The translations under genes were made by a program, and so were the position numbers. Shown here in pieces: positions 9,001 to 16,418 of a stretch of 53,618 nt of DNA. Positions within the stretch are counted from its first letter, which is position 1; each line of letters opens with the position of its first letter. The stretch covers positions 260,651 through 314,268 of the forward strand of contig NZ_RAIF01000031.1 in NCBI RefSeq assembly GCF_003671715.1, written 5' to 3'. The DNA comes from Streptomyces sp. E2N166. Its GTDB lineage: Bacteria; Actinomycetota; Actinomycetes; Streptomycetales; Streptomycetaceae. The notes below the pieces were generated by a model. That model saw nothing but the letters and a program-made list of their open reading frames with translations. It did not search any database and was not told where the DNA came from.

Positions 9001-9404
9001 TGACGACGTCGGTCAGGCGTTCCGCCAAGGTCGCCGCGGCCTCCAGCCGCATCGACGCGAGCTGGACGTTCCGCTCCAAGAAGACGGCCGACCGTACCGA
9101 GCTGCCCGCCTCCACCGCCCGCTTCGCCGCGGTCACCGGCCTGGACAGCAAGGTCACGGCGGGCAAGCAGGCCACCGTCCCGGTCACCGTCGAGGGCGCG
9201 GCCGCCGGCCGCAACCTCAAGTCCCTCGCGGTGCACGTGTCGTACGACCACGGCAAGACCTGGAAGAAGGCCACCGTGAAGAAGGGCAAGATCAGCGTCA
9301 AGAACCCGGCGAAGGGGAAGTCCCTCTCCTTCCGCGCCAAGATCGTCGACAAGAAGAAGAACGAGTCGGTGATCACGATCTACGACGCGTACTACGGGAA
9401 GTAG
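6027..9404 (+). CDS. Large secreted subtilisin-family (S8) serine protease
   Basis: An 1125-residue exported protease. TTG 6027 is chosen because GGGGG (6018-6022) precedes it and a clean signal peptide follows (basic start, then an Ala-rich core ending S-P-A-A-A-D); the frame is also open upstream, including a GTG at 5964. A propeptide-like region runs to ~215. The S8 domain has all three catalytic residues: Asp245 in V-L-D-T-G-V-D, His277 in G-H-G-T-H-V-A and Ser456 in S-G-T-S-M-A-T-P-H-V-A-G. The C-terminal ~600 residues look like several beta-sandwich domains, with a Lys-rich end. The frame stays open with no break. Substrate unknown; likely extracellular protein turnover. No neighbour suggests a specific partner. 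Confidence 0.93.
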   Translation: MRRQVKKAGAATVATAAAVALAAGMTSPAAADGARTTDADRTAASARAETARDGAARAASGTARHRVTLITGDRVAVDAKGRVVGLERAEGREHIPVQIRRAGGHTLVVPADAARLVATGRLDQRLFDITELNKATTRKAQRNGLKVIVGYRGGARATKADVRDAGTLRRALTALNADAVQTPHENAPELWDAVTDGEKTASGIARVWLDGVRTASLGKSVPQIGAPKAWAAGYDGKGVKIAVLDTGVDTTHPDLKNQVVASENFSVSPDASDKYGHGTHVASIAAGTGAKAGATYKGVAPGAKLLNGKVLSDEGFGDDSGILAGMEWAAAQGADVINLSLGGGDTPEIDPLEAEVNRLSEEKGILFAIAAGNDGEFGDRTVGSPGSAAAALTVGAVDDGDKLASFSSTGPGLDGAVKPDVTAPGVDITAASAKGSLIAREEGEKPAGYVTISGTSMATPHVAGAAALLKQQHPDWTYAELKGALTGSAKGGKYTPFQQGSGRVQVDKAVRQTVIADPVSATFGTQQWPHADDKPVTKRLTYRNLGTKAVTLKLTSTATGPGGKAAPAGFFKLGATSVTVPAGGKASVALTADTRLGGTVDGAYSAYVTATGGGQSVRTAAAVEREVESYDVTLKALGRDGRPTANYETDLTGVSGLATDTWFTPYEADGTVTVRVPKGAYVLNSSIRVSDDPEKWKGADWIAQPRLNVTKKTTVTLDARTAKPVDITVPAKAAKSEFASADFTVEAGGNSYSYGWWLDSYEGLRTKHLGPRITDGSLSQQWDGHWTKGAKEQYDTVAGGPVEQLATGYTRHYKAGELATLKAGLGASASGKKGAVSATGRLPGGAGGSSIGIEQPLPGTRTLHLSTGNGVTWELGFEQYGGRDADGFPAVEAGYLLGDPQRYKAGKSYSATFNTAVFGPRLNADFGLHRDGDTITGTVPLFADGEGHAGYSAFTSVATTLYRGGTKVGSHKDPLFGEGEFKVPSGDARYRLTTSVRRSAKVAAASSRIDASWTFRSKKTADRTELPASTARFAAVTGLDSKVTAGKQATVPVTVEGAAAGRNLKSLAVHVSYDHGKTWKKATVKKGKISVKNPAKGKSLSFRAKIVDKKKNESVITIYDAYYGK

Positions 9405-9431
9405 GCCGCGTACGACGGGAAGTAGGCCGCG
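9390..9431. repeat. 21-bp tandem duplication across the subtilisin stop codon
   Basis: The 21 bases at 9390-9410, which include stop codon TAG (9402-9404), recur at 9411-9431 with one mismatch. The copy lies beyond the stop and puts a second in-frame TAG at 9423-9425. Confidence 0.8.
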
Positions 9432-9467
9432 GACTGCCGCAAGCAGGCCGCGCCACGTGAACGACCT

Positions 9468-9491
9468 GGCCGGAGCCCGACGGCTCCGGCC
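9468..9491. terminator. Bidirectional terminator between subtilisin and XRE genes
   Basis: GGCCGGAGCC (9468-9477) and GGCTCCGGCC (9482-9491) form a perfect 10-bp stem with a 4-base loop between two convergent genes. Confidence 0.8.
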
Positions 9492-9494
9492 GGA

Positions 9495-10370
9495 TCACGT
9501 CCGCAGCGAAGCCGCCGCGTCCGTCCCCCAGCTCGCCAGCAGCCGCAGCGCCTCCGCCGACGGTGAGCCCGGCTCGGCGTGGTACGTGATGAACGCCTGC
9601 TCGTCGTCGTCGACCAGGCGGAACGTCTCGAAGGACAGGGTCATCTCACCCACCAGCGGATGCCGCATCCGCTTGACGCCGTAGGACTTCTCCTTGACGT
9701 CGTGCGTGGCCCACAGGCGCCGGAACTCCTCGCTCTTCACGGACAACTCGCCGACCAGGGCGGACAGCCGCGGGTCGTCCGGGTGCCGGCCCGCGTCCAT
9801 GCGCAGGAAGCTGACCATGTCGTGCGCCTTCTGGTCCCAGTCCACGAACAGATCCCGGTAGTCCGGGTTCAGGAAGACCAGCCGCGCCCAGTTCCGCTCC
9901 TGGGCGGGCAGCTTGCCCCAGTCGCCGAAGAGGGCCGCCGCCATCCGGTTCCAGGCGAGGATCTCCGACCGCCGGCCGGTCACGTACGCCGGGACCGTGT
10001 CGATCGACTCCAGCAGCTGGAGCAGGGCCACGCGCACCGGCTGCTGCGCCCTTGACGCCGCCGCCCGCCTGCGCTGCTGCTGCGGTTTCGCCAGGTGCGT
10101 CAGGTGCGCCTGCTCGGCGTCGGACAGCCTGAGCGCGCGGGCGATCGCGTCGAGGACCTCCGCCGACACGTTCCGTCCGTTGCCCTGCTCCAGGCGCGTG
10201 TAGTACGCCACGGACACCCCGGCCAGCTGCGCCAGCTCCTCCCGCCGCAGCCCCGGCACCCGGCGGTGCCGCCCGTACGACGGCAGCCCGACGTCCTCCG
10301 GCTTCAGCCGGGCGCGCCGGGTGCGCAGGAACTCGCTCAGTTCGGCACGCCGGTCCAGCTGTCCATCCAT
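9495..10370 (-). CDS. XRE-family regulator with MmyB-like ligand domain
   Basis: A 291-residue DNA-binding protein. Residues ~10-85 form a helix-turn-helix of the type found with MmyB domains ([26 protein letters not shown]). Residues ~105-285 match the MmyB-like domain ([32 protein letters not shown]), which binds fatty-acid-like ligands in studied members. ATG 10370 is preceded by GGAGGG. It is divergent from the alcohol dehydrogenase with about 170 bases between, the usual layout for a regulator controlling its neighbour. CCGGTCGTA occurs twice near its own start, a possible operator. Confidence 0.9.
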   Translation of the reverse strand: MDGQLDRRAELSEFLRTRRARLKPEDVGLPSYGRHRRVPGLRREELAQLAGVSVAYYTRLEQGNGRNVSAEVLDAIARALRLSDAEQAHLTHLAKPQQQRRRAAASRAQQPVRVALLQLLESIDTVPAYVTGRRSEILAWNRMAAALFGDWGKLPAQERNWARLVFLNPDYRDLFVDWDQKAHDMVSFLRMDAGRHPDDPRLSALVGELSVKSEEFRRLWATHDVKEKSYGVKRMRHPLVGEMTLSFETFRLVDDDEQAFITYHAEPGSPSAEALRLLASWGTDAAASLRT

Positions 10371-10541
10371 GCCCTCCAGTATTGCCGGTCGTATTCCCGG
10401 TCGTACGCCCGTGAGCCTGTCCCCGTCAGTGGTACGCACGCTGGTCGTAGGCAAAGCCGTGGTCTGGGTGGATGTCCGCCGGGGCGGCAGGCTGGAGGCA
10501 TCCAGCAGAAGACCAGTCACGAGGAATCCGGAGAACCCGGC

Positions 10542-11582
10542 ATGACCACTGTCGCCGCATACGCCGCACCCGCCGCCAAGGCTCCGCTGGAGCGGACCAC
10601 CATCGAGCGGCGCGAGGTGCGCGAGCACGACGTCCTGATCGACATCAAGTTCGCCGGCATCTGCCACTCCGACATCCACCAGGTCCGCGAGGGCTGGGGC
10701 GAGGCGATCTTCCCGATGGTCCCCGGCCACGAGATCGCGGGCGTCGTCTCCGAGGTCGGCCCCGGCGTCACCAAGTTCGCCGTCGGCGACCGGGTGGGCG
10801 TCGGCTGCATGGTCGACTCCTGCCGAGAGTGCGAGAACTGCGAGGCCGGCCTGGAGCAGTACTGCACCGGCGGCAGCGTGATGACCTACAACGGCGTCGG
10901 CAAGGACGGCGAGCCGACCTACGGCGGCTACTCCGAGAAGGTCGTCGTCGACGAGAACTTCGTCCTCGGCATCCCCGAGGGCATCGCGCTGGACGAGGCG
11001 GCGCCGCTGCTGTGCGCCGGCATCACCACGTACTCCCCGCTCCGGCGCTGGAACGCCGGCCCCGGCAAGAAGGTCGCCGTCGTCGGCATGGGCGGCCTCG
11101 GCCACATGGCCGTCAAGCTCGCGCACGCCCTGGGCGCCGAGGTGACGGTGCTCTCGCAGTCCCTGCGCAAGAAGGACGACGGCCTGAAGCTGGGCGCCGA
11201 CCACTACTACGCGACCAGCGACCCGGCCACCTTCGAGGAACTGGCCGGCACCTTCGACCTGATCGTCTCGACGGTCTCCGCCCCGCTCGACCTCGGCGCC
11301 TACCTGGGGCTGCTGAAGACGGAGGGCGCCCTGGCCAACGTCGGTGCCCCCGAGGAGCCGGTCTCCCTCAACCTGTTCGCGCTGCTCGGCGGCGGCAAGA
11401 CCCTCGCCGGGTCCATGATCGGCGGCATCCGGGAGACCCAGGAGATGCTGGACTTCTGCGCCGAGCACGGCATCGGCGCCGAGATCGAGCTGATCGCCGC
11501 CTCCGAGGTCAACGAGGCGTACGAGCGGGTCCTGGCGAGCGACGTGCGGTACCGCTTCGTGATCGACACGGCGACGATCTGA
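10542..11582 (+). CDS. Zinc-dependent NAD(P) alcohol dehydrogenase (YahK/AdhC type)
   Basis: A 346-residue medium-chain dehydrogenase of the cinnamyl-alcohol type, which reduces aldehydes with NAD(P)H. The catalytic zinc site is visible in G-I-C-H-S-D-I-H and P-G-H-E-I-A-G. Four structural-zinc cysteines lie in [13 protein letters not shown] followed by E-Q-Y-C. The nucleotide fold has [13 protein letters not shown]. After the fold the strand ends L-S-Q-S, which favours NADP in this subfamily. GGAG (10530-10533) supports ATG 10542. It is likely controlled by the divergent XRE protein. Physiological substrate unknown; detoxification of reactive aldehydes is plausible. Confidence 0.9.
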   Translation: MTTVAAYAAPAAKAPLERTTIERREVREHDVLIDIKFAGICHSDIHQVREGWGEAIFPMVPGHEIAGVVSEVGPGVTKFAVGDRVGVGCMVDSCRECENCEAGLEQYCTGGSVMTYNGVGKDGEPTYGGYSEKVVVDENFVLGIPEGIALDEAAPLLCAGITTYSPLRRWNAGPGKKVAVVGMGGLGHMAVKLAHALGAEVTVLSQSLRKKDDGLKLGADHYYATSDPATFEELAGTFDLIVSTVSAPLDLGAYLGLLKTEGALANVGAPEEPVSLNLFALLGGGKTLAGSMIGGIRETQEMLDFCAEHGIGAEIELIAASEVNEAYERVLASDVRYRFVIDTATI

Positions 11583-11600
11583 CGGGCCGGCAACATGCTC

Positions 11601-11634
11601 GGGAATTGCCTCCGGGATTGCCTCCGGGATTTCC
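11601..11634. repeat. 12-bp tandem repeat in an intergenic region
   Basis: GGGAATTGCCTCC (11601-11613), GGGATTGCCTCC (11614-11625) and GGGATTTCC (11626-11634) form two and a half units between the alcohol dehydrogenase and SDR genes. Function unknown. Confidence 0.6.
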
Positions 11635-11778
11635 TTGGGGGTTTTTCCCGTCCCTGTCACACGGCCGCGCCGCCCCGGGTCATACCGCCGTAGACACACA
11701 CGGCGGACGCCCGGACGGGGCAGGAACCAGACATCTGTCGACCTGTCCGTCCGGGCGCCAGGGCCCCCGGGAGCAGTC

Positions 11779-12594
11779 ATGACGTACCCCTCGTCCCCCA
11801 CCACCCCCCTCCTGGTCACCGGCGGCACGGGCACCCTCGGCGGCCACGTCGTCCCGTTGCTGCGGGCGGCGGGCCGTGAGATACGGATCCTCACCCGGCG
11901 TCCCCGCCCGGCCGAGGACGGCGTCACCTACGTCACCGGCGACCTCCTCACCGGTGAGGGCGTCGAGGCCGCGGTCGACGGCGTGCACACCGTCCTGCAC
12001 CTGGCGGGCGGCCCGAAGGGCGACGACGAGGCGACCCGCACGCTGGTGCGCGCCGCCTCGCACGCGGACGTACGGCACCTCGTGTACATCTCGGTCGTGG
12101 GCGCGGACGGTGTGCCGCTGGCGTGGCCGCGCACCAAGCTGGACTCGGAGCGGGTGATCGCCGACTCGGGCATCGGGTGGACGGTGCTGCGGGCGGCCCA
12201 GTTCCACGAGCTGACCCTGACGATGATCGAGAAGATGACCAAGCTGCCGGTCCTGCCCGTCCCGGGCGGCCTGCGCCTCCAGCCGGTCGACTCCCGCGAG
12301 GTCGCCGCGCGCCTGGCCGAACTGGCCCTCGCGGCACCCGCCGGCCGGGTCCCCGACATGACCGGGCCAGAGGTCCACGACCTGGCCGCCCTGGCCCGCC
12401 CGTACCTCGCCCTGCACTCCCGGCGCCGTCGCCCGGCACTGCCGGTACGCATCCCCGGCAAGGCGGGCCGCGCCTACCGCGCGGGGGCGAACCTCACGCT
12501 GGAGGGGGCGCGGGTGGGCCGGCGGACGTGGCAGGAGTTCCTGACGGAGCGGGCGGGACGCGGGACGGTGACGGCAGACGCGCGCCCCTCGTGA
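11779..12594 (+). CDS. NmrA-like atypical SDR / NAD(P)-binding protein
   Basis: A 271-residue Rossmann-fold protein with the glycine motif T-G-G-T-G-T-L-G-G-H at the N-terminus, then R-I-L-T-R-R-P and H-L-A-G-G. It resembles NmrA-type atypical short-chain dehydrogenases, many of which sense NADP or act on quinones rather than catalysing sugar chemistry. The usual Y-x-x-x-K pair is not evident; W-P-R-T-K-L-D-S-E-R keeps the Lys but has Trp where Tyr would be expected. ATG 11779 follows a GGGAG sequence. It converges on the aldo/keto reductase gene. No clear pathway. Confidence 0.8.
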   Translation: MTYPSSPTTPLLVTGGTGTLGGHVVPLLRAAGREIRILTRRPRPAEDGVTYVTGDLLTGEGVEAAVDGVHTVLHLAGGPKGDDEATRTLVRAASHADVRHLVYISVVGADGVPLAWPRTKLDSERVIADSGIGWTVLRAAQFHELTLTMIEKMTKLPVLPVPGGLRLQPVDSREVAARLAELALAAPAGRVPDMTGPEVHDLAALARPYLALHSRRRRPALPVRIPGKAGRAYRAGANLTLEGARVGRRTWQEFLTERAGRGTVTADARPS

Positions 12595-12618
12595 GCCCGG
12601 CGCCGGCCGGCGTGCGCG

Positions 12619-13638
12619 TCAGCGGCGCCGCAGCGACGCGTCCAGCAGCGCGGGCGGAGTGTCGAACTTCTCCTGCGCGGCCAGGTCGGTCCCGGGAGCC
12701 ACGATCGCGTCGACGGCGTCGAGGACATCGGCGGAGAGCACGGTGTCGGCGGCGGCGAGCTGCGCGTGCAGGTGATCCAGGGTGCGGGGGCCGATGAGCG
12801 CGCTGGTCACGGCCGGATGTGCGGTCACGAAGCCGAGCGCCAGCTGGATCATGGTCAGGCCGGCCTCGTCGGCGACCCGGGCCAGCCGCTCGACGGCGTC
12901 GAGGCGGGCCCGGTTGGCCGGCAGCGAGGTGTCGAAGCGCTCCGGCATGAACGCCGACCGGTGGGTGGCGATCTCCCGGCCCGCCCGCACCGCCCCCGAC
13001 AGCCATCCCGACGCCAGCGGGCTCCACACCAGCACGCCGAGCCCGTACTCCTCGGCCACGGGCAGCACGTGGCTCTCGATCCCGCGCTGGAGGATGGAGT
13101 AGCTGGGCTGCTCGGTGACGTACCGGCTCAGGCGGTGCTCGCGGGCGGCCCACTGGGCCTGGACGATGCGGTACGCGGGGAAGGTCGAGGAGCCGAAGTA
13201 GCGGATCTTTCCCGCGCGCTGGAGGTCGGTCAGGGCCGCCAGTGTCTCCTCGTCGCTGGTGGCCGGGTCCCACCGGTGGATCTGGTAGAGGTCGACGTGG
13301 TCGACGCCGAGGCGGCGCAGGCTGTTGTCCAGCTCGGTGACCAGCCAGCGGCGGGAGGCGCCCCGGTGGTTGCGCTCCTCGCCCATGGGCATGCTCGCCT
13401 TCGTGGCCAGCACGATGTCGTCGCGGCGGCCGGCGACGGCCTTGCCGACCATCTCCTCCGATTCGCCCCGGCCGTACATGTCGGCGGTGTCGATGACGTT
13501 GACCCCGCCCTCCAGGGCGGCGTCGACGATGGCGGTGGCCTCGTCCTGGGTGGTGCGCCCGATGCTGCCGAAGTTCATGGCGCCGAGCGCGAGAGAGCTG
13601 ACCTGGACGCCGGTGCGGCCCAAGGTGCGGTAGAGCAT
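12619..13638 (-). CDS. Aldo/keto reductase
   Basis: A 339-residue (alpha/beta)8 oxidoreductase, NADPH-dependent and of the YghZ/Tas-like branch. The catalytic tetrad is visible: Asp50 in I-D-T-A-D-M-Y-G, Tyr55, Lys80 in L-A-T-K and His121 in Y-Q-I-H. S-A-L-I-G-P-R near the C-terminus is the cofactor phosphate-binding region. ATG 13638 is preceded by AAGGAAAA about six bases upstream. It is divergent from the TetR gene, and both promoters share the 13767-13808 operators, so it is probably the TetR target. The natural substrate cannot be read from sequence. Confidence 0.9.
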   Translation of the reverse strand: MLYRTLGRTGVQVSSLALGAMNFGSIGRTTQDEATAIVDAALEGGVNVIDTADMYGRGESEEMVGKAVAGRRDDIVLATKASMPMGEERNHRGASRRWLVTELDNSLRRLGVDHVDLYQIHRWDPATSDEETLAALTDLQRAGKIRYFGSSTFPAYRIVQAQWAAREHRLSRYVTEQPSYSILQRGIESHVLPVAEEYGLGVLVWSPLASGWLSGAVRAGREIATHRSAFMPERFDTSLPANRARLDAVERLARVADEAGLTMIQLALGFVTAHPAVTSALIGPRTLDHLHAQLAAADTVLSADVLDAVDAIVAPGTDLAAQEKFDTPPALLDASLRRR

Positions 13639-13766
13639 GAGGTTTTCCTTCGTTACAGGTGAAGTGACGCGGGGTGATGGGCGCGAGCAGGCATGACAAG
13701 TCCATGCCAAGGTGGGCGAGGCGGGCTTGGTGCGGCTCTCGCGCTCTGACATCATGGCGGCGAAAT

Positions 13767-13808
13767 GGAACGCCGTCCCGTTTGACGATACGGAACGGTG
13801 TCCCGTTT
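13767..13808. promoter_or_regulatory. Twin TetR operator candidate
   Basis: GGAACGCCGTCCCGTTT (13767-13783) and GGAACGGTGTCCCGTTT (13792-13808) are direct repeats 25 bases apart. The second contains the dyad AACGG-tgtc-CCGTT; the first is a weaker version. They lie just before the TetR start and in the shared promoter region. Confidence 0.65.
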
Positions 13809-13837
13809 AGCAATCCCGGATGGCGGAGGAAACCGAC

Positions 13838-14437
13838 GTGGTGCAGGAACAGGACGGCGACGAGGGCACGGAGCAGACGGCCCGGCCCAAACGGGCGGAC
13901 GCCCGGCGCAACCAGAAAACCCTGCTCGACGCGGCCGCCGCGGTCTTCGTCGAGTCGGGCGTCGAGGCGCCGGTACGCGACATCGCGGCCAGGGCCGGTG
14001 TCGGGACCGCCACGATCTACCGCCATTTCCCGACGCGGGCGGACCTCATCATCGGCGTCTACCGGCACCAGGTGGAGGCCTGCGCCGAGGCCGGTCCGGC
14101 CCTGCTGGCGAGCAGCCCGACCCCGTACGCCGCACTCGGACGGTGGATCGACCTCTTCGTCGACTTCCTGGTCACCAAGCACGGACTCGCCGCCGTACTG
14201 CAGTCCGACAACGCCGGCTTCGAGACGCTGCACGCGTACTTCCTCGACCGCCTCGTGCCCGTGTGCACCCGCCTCCTCGACGCCGCGACCGCCTCCGGCG
14301 AGATCCGGTCCGACCTGTCCGCCCTGGAACTCATGCGCGGCGTCGGCAACCTCTGCATCGGCGCGGAGAACGACCCGCGCTACGACGCCCGACGCCTGGT
14401 CGCCCACCTCATCGGGGGGCTGCGCCGACCGGACTGA
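13838..14437 (+). CDS. TetR-family regulator
   Basis: A 199-residue repressor. The N-terminal helix-turn-helix is clear: R-R-N-Q-K-T-L-L-D-A-A-A-A-V-F, then D-I-A-A-R-A-G-V-G-T-A-T-I-Y-R-H-F. The rest is the helical ligand-binding and dimerisation domain of the type with a C-terminal G-A-E-N-D-P-R-Y segment. An ATG at 13820 is in frame, but GGAGGAAA (13825-13832) lies inside that extension and is ideally placed for GTG 13838, with GTG 13841 also possible. The gene probably represses itself and the divergent aldo/keto reductase through the adjoining twin operator. Ligand unknown. Confidence 0.9.
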   Translation: MVQEQDGDEGTEQTARPKRADARRNQKTLLDAAAAVFVESGVEAPVRDIAARAGVGTATIYRHFPTRADLIIGVYRHQVEACAEAGPALLASSPTPYAALGRWIDLFVDFLVTKHGLAAVLQSDNAGFETLHAYFLDRLVPVCTRLLDAATASGEIRSDLSALELMRGVGNLCIGAENDPRYDARRLVAHLIGGLRRPD

Positions 14438-14633
14438 CGGGATCGTGGCCTGGCGGTCGAAGGCGTCGGCCCGCAGCGGACCGTCGCTGCCCGCGGGGCA
14501 GCCCCGGACGGGCACGGAATCGCTCGGAAGCCTCGCGCGTTGACGGAGTGGGCGTGGAACGTCGGTGATGTGCGCGCCGAGTAGCGCGAATGACCAGCCC
14601 GAATGACCAGACTGACGGATATTGGAGGGCGCA

Positions 14634-15146
14634 ATGGCTGCGCAGACGCAGAGGGCCGTGCTCGCGGGTGGGTGCTTCTGGGGGATGGAGGAGCTGATCC
14701 GCCGGCTGCCGGGAGTGACGGCGACCCGGGTGGGATACACCGGGGGAGACGTGCCGAACGCGACGTATCGCAACCACGGCACGCACGCGGAGGCCATCGA
14801 GATCCTCTTCGACCCCGAGAAGACCGACTTCCGCGCGCTGCTGGAGTTCTTCTTCCAGATCCACGACCCGAGCACCAGGAACCGCCAGGGCAACGACATC
14901 GGCCTCAGCTACCGCTCGGCGATCTACTACGTGGACGACGAGCAGAAGCGGATCGCCGAGGACACGATCGCGGACGTGGACGCCTCCGGGCTCTGGCCGG
15001 GCAAGGTCGTCACCGAGGTGGAGCCGGTCGGCCCCTTCTGGGAGGCCGAGCCCGAGCATCAGGACTACCTGCAGCGTTACCCGGAGGGCTACACCTGCCA
15101 CTTCCCGCGCCCGGGGTGGCGGCTGCCCGCCCGCGCCGAGGGCTGA
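14634..15146 (+). CDS. msrA: Peptide methionine sulfoxide reductase A
   Basis: Reduces the S-epimer of methionine sulfoxide in proteins and free methionine, with thioredoxin as donor. The 170-residue protein has the G-C-F-W-G-M-E-E active site with the catalytic Cys, V-G-Y-T-G-G, H-A-E-A-I-E-I and [14 protein letters not shown] later Cys near the C-terminus (Y-T-C-H-F) could resolve the disulfide. GGAGGG (14624-14629) supports ATG 14634. Upstream, GAATGACCAG occurs twice, 13 bases apart (14588-14610). A terminator follows. Cytoplasmic oxidative-damage repair. Confidence 0.96.
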   Translation: MAAQTQRAVLAGGCFWGMEELIRRLPGVTATRVGYTGGDVPNATYRNHGTHAEAIEILFDPEKTDFRALLEFFFQIHDPSTRNRQGNDIGLSYRSAIYYVDDEQKRIAEDTIADVDASGLWPGKVVTEVEPVGPFWEAEPEHQDYLQRYPEGYTCHFPRPGWRLPARAEG

Positions 15147-15158
15147 CGGGTACCGGGA

Positions 15159-15190
15159 GGCGGCCCGGTCGGCGTTTGTGCCGGGCCGCC
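15159..15190. terminator. Bidirectional terminator after msrA
   Basis: GGCGGCCCGG (15159-15168) pairs with CCGGGCCGCC (15181-15190): a perfect 10-bp stem with a 12-base loop between convergent genes. Confidence 0.8.
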
Positions 15191-15203
15191 TGTCGCGGAA
15201 CCG

Positions 15204-16322
15204 TCAGTGGGGGAGTGTGGCCGGGCTGCCGCCGTTCGCCTCGTAGCCCGCGACCGCCAGCGCGCGGTAGACCGCGAACTCCGCCGCCGGGTCGGGGGAG
15301 AGGGTCCAGGGCAGGGCGCCGACGTGGCCGTCGATGAGTATCAGCTGGTTCATCGCCTCGGCCCAGCGCTCGCCGCGGACCAGGAAGAAGACCAGCAGAT
15401 GGCGGACATGCGCCTGCATCGGGTCGCCCGGGCGGGCCGAGTGGACCGCGTGCAGGGCGCCGTGGACCGCCTTGGTGACGATCTCGCTCTGGTAGAAGCC
15501 CCTGACCAGGTTGACCTCGGGGAGATGCTCGAAGACCGCGAAGAGCGGCATCGCCGCGAGGAGCGAGCCCTTCGGGGCGCGGGCCGCCGCCGCCTCCGCG
15601 AAGGAGTACGCCAGGTCGCGGGAGCCGTGCCACTTTTCGCACCAGTAGTGCAGGGCGGCCAGGTGCGCGCCCATGTGGGCCGGGGCGCGGTCGAGGATCT
15701 TCAGCCAGAGCTGCTCGAAGTCCTCGCGCGGGTAGGCGAGCCCGCGGGCGACCGAGAGCTCGACGATGTACGGGATCGGGTCACCGGGGGCGAGCAGCGC
15801 CGCCTCACCGCAGGCCGCCTTCGCCTCCTCCATGATGATCCGGAAGTCGTCCGTGCCCGGCGTCGCCGTCCGCCACGCCTGCTGCACCAGGAACTCGGCG
15901 TGCACCGCCGCGCCGCCCGCGTCCTTGGGGGCCTCGGCCCGCCACACCCGCAGCCACTGCCCGCCCGGCGTCTCGCCGACGCCACCGGGCCGCTGCCGCA
16001 GCTCCAGCGACGCGGCGCCCGCGAAGGCCTGCACGCGCTGCCAGCGCCGCTCACCCTCCGCCTCCGTACCGGCGAGGAGCTGCTGGGCGCCCCGGTAGTC
16101 CTGCGTGCGCTGCACCAGGTCCAGGACGTCCAGCAGGTCCTGGTCGGGGCCGGGCATGCGGATGTCCAGCTCCTCCTCGCGCGCGAAGCCGTAGTTGGCG
16201 GGGTCCGCCGCGTCCGGGTGGCCGGCGGGTACCAGACCGACCGCGCTCCGTCGGCGCCGCAGAACGGGGAGCAGCACCACAGCCAGCATGGCCAGTGCCA
16301 TCAGGACCCAGAGAATCTCCAT
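15204..16322 (-). CDS. Membrane-anchored hypothetical protein, helical repeats
   Basis: I do not recognise this 372-residue protein. Residues 1-20 are a hydrophobic anchor (I-L-W-V-L-M-A-L-A-M-L-A-V-V-L-L-P-V-L) followed by R-R-R-R, so the bulk should lie in the cytoplasm. The rest is almost entirely helical, with a TPR-like rhythm: repeated pairs of Ala-rich helices, A-H-M-G-A-H-L-A-A-L-H-Y-W-C-E-K-W-H-G and a conserved-looking R-G-E-R-W-A-E-A-M-N-Q-L. No catalytic motif is seen. ATG 16322 has only a weak binding site. It is divergent from metB with 96 bases between, but a functional link is not evident. Confidence 0.75.
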   Translation of the reverse strand: MEILWVLMALAMLAVVLLPVLRRRRSAVGLVPAGHPDAADPANYGFAREEELDIRMPGPDQDLLDVLDLVQRTQDYRGAQQLLAGTEAEGERRWQRVQAFAGAASLELRQRPGGVGETPGGQWLRVWRAEAPKDAGGAAVHAEFLVQQAWRTATPGTDDFRIIMEEAKAACGEAALLAPGDPIPYIVELSVARGLAYPREDFEQLWLKILDRAPAHMGAHLAALHYWCEKWHGSRDLAYSFAEAAAARAPKGSLLAAMPLFAVFEHLPEVNLVRGFYQSEIVTKAVHGALHAVHSARPGDPMQAHVRHLLVFFLVRGERWAEAMNQLILIDGHVGALPWTLSPDPAAEFAVYRALAVAGYEANGGSPATLPH

Positions 16323-16404
16323 GTCTCAAGCGAACCAGACTGCGCCGACAATTGGCCAACCTGTCCCCCGCCCTGTGGAAAACGCGCGGAGTCGTCCACG
16401 CCGC

Positions 16405-16418
16405 TACCCTCGGTGCCC
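16405..16418 (+). promoter_or_regulatory. Candidate leaderless -10 element for metB
   Basis: TACCCT at 16405-16410 is followed by eight bases and ATG 16419; no Shine-Dalgarno sequence is present. Confidence 0.35.

Noticed and set aside
16365..16385. DnaA-box-like TGTGGAAAA upstream of metB
   Set aside because: A single imperfect copy with no cluster, AT-rich element or replication gene nearby.
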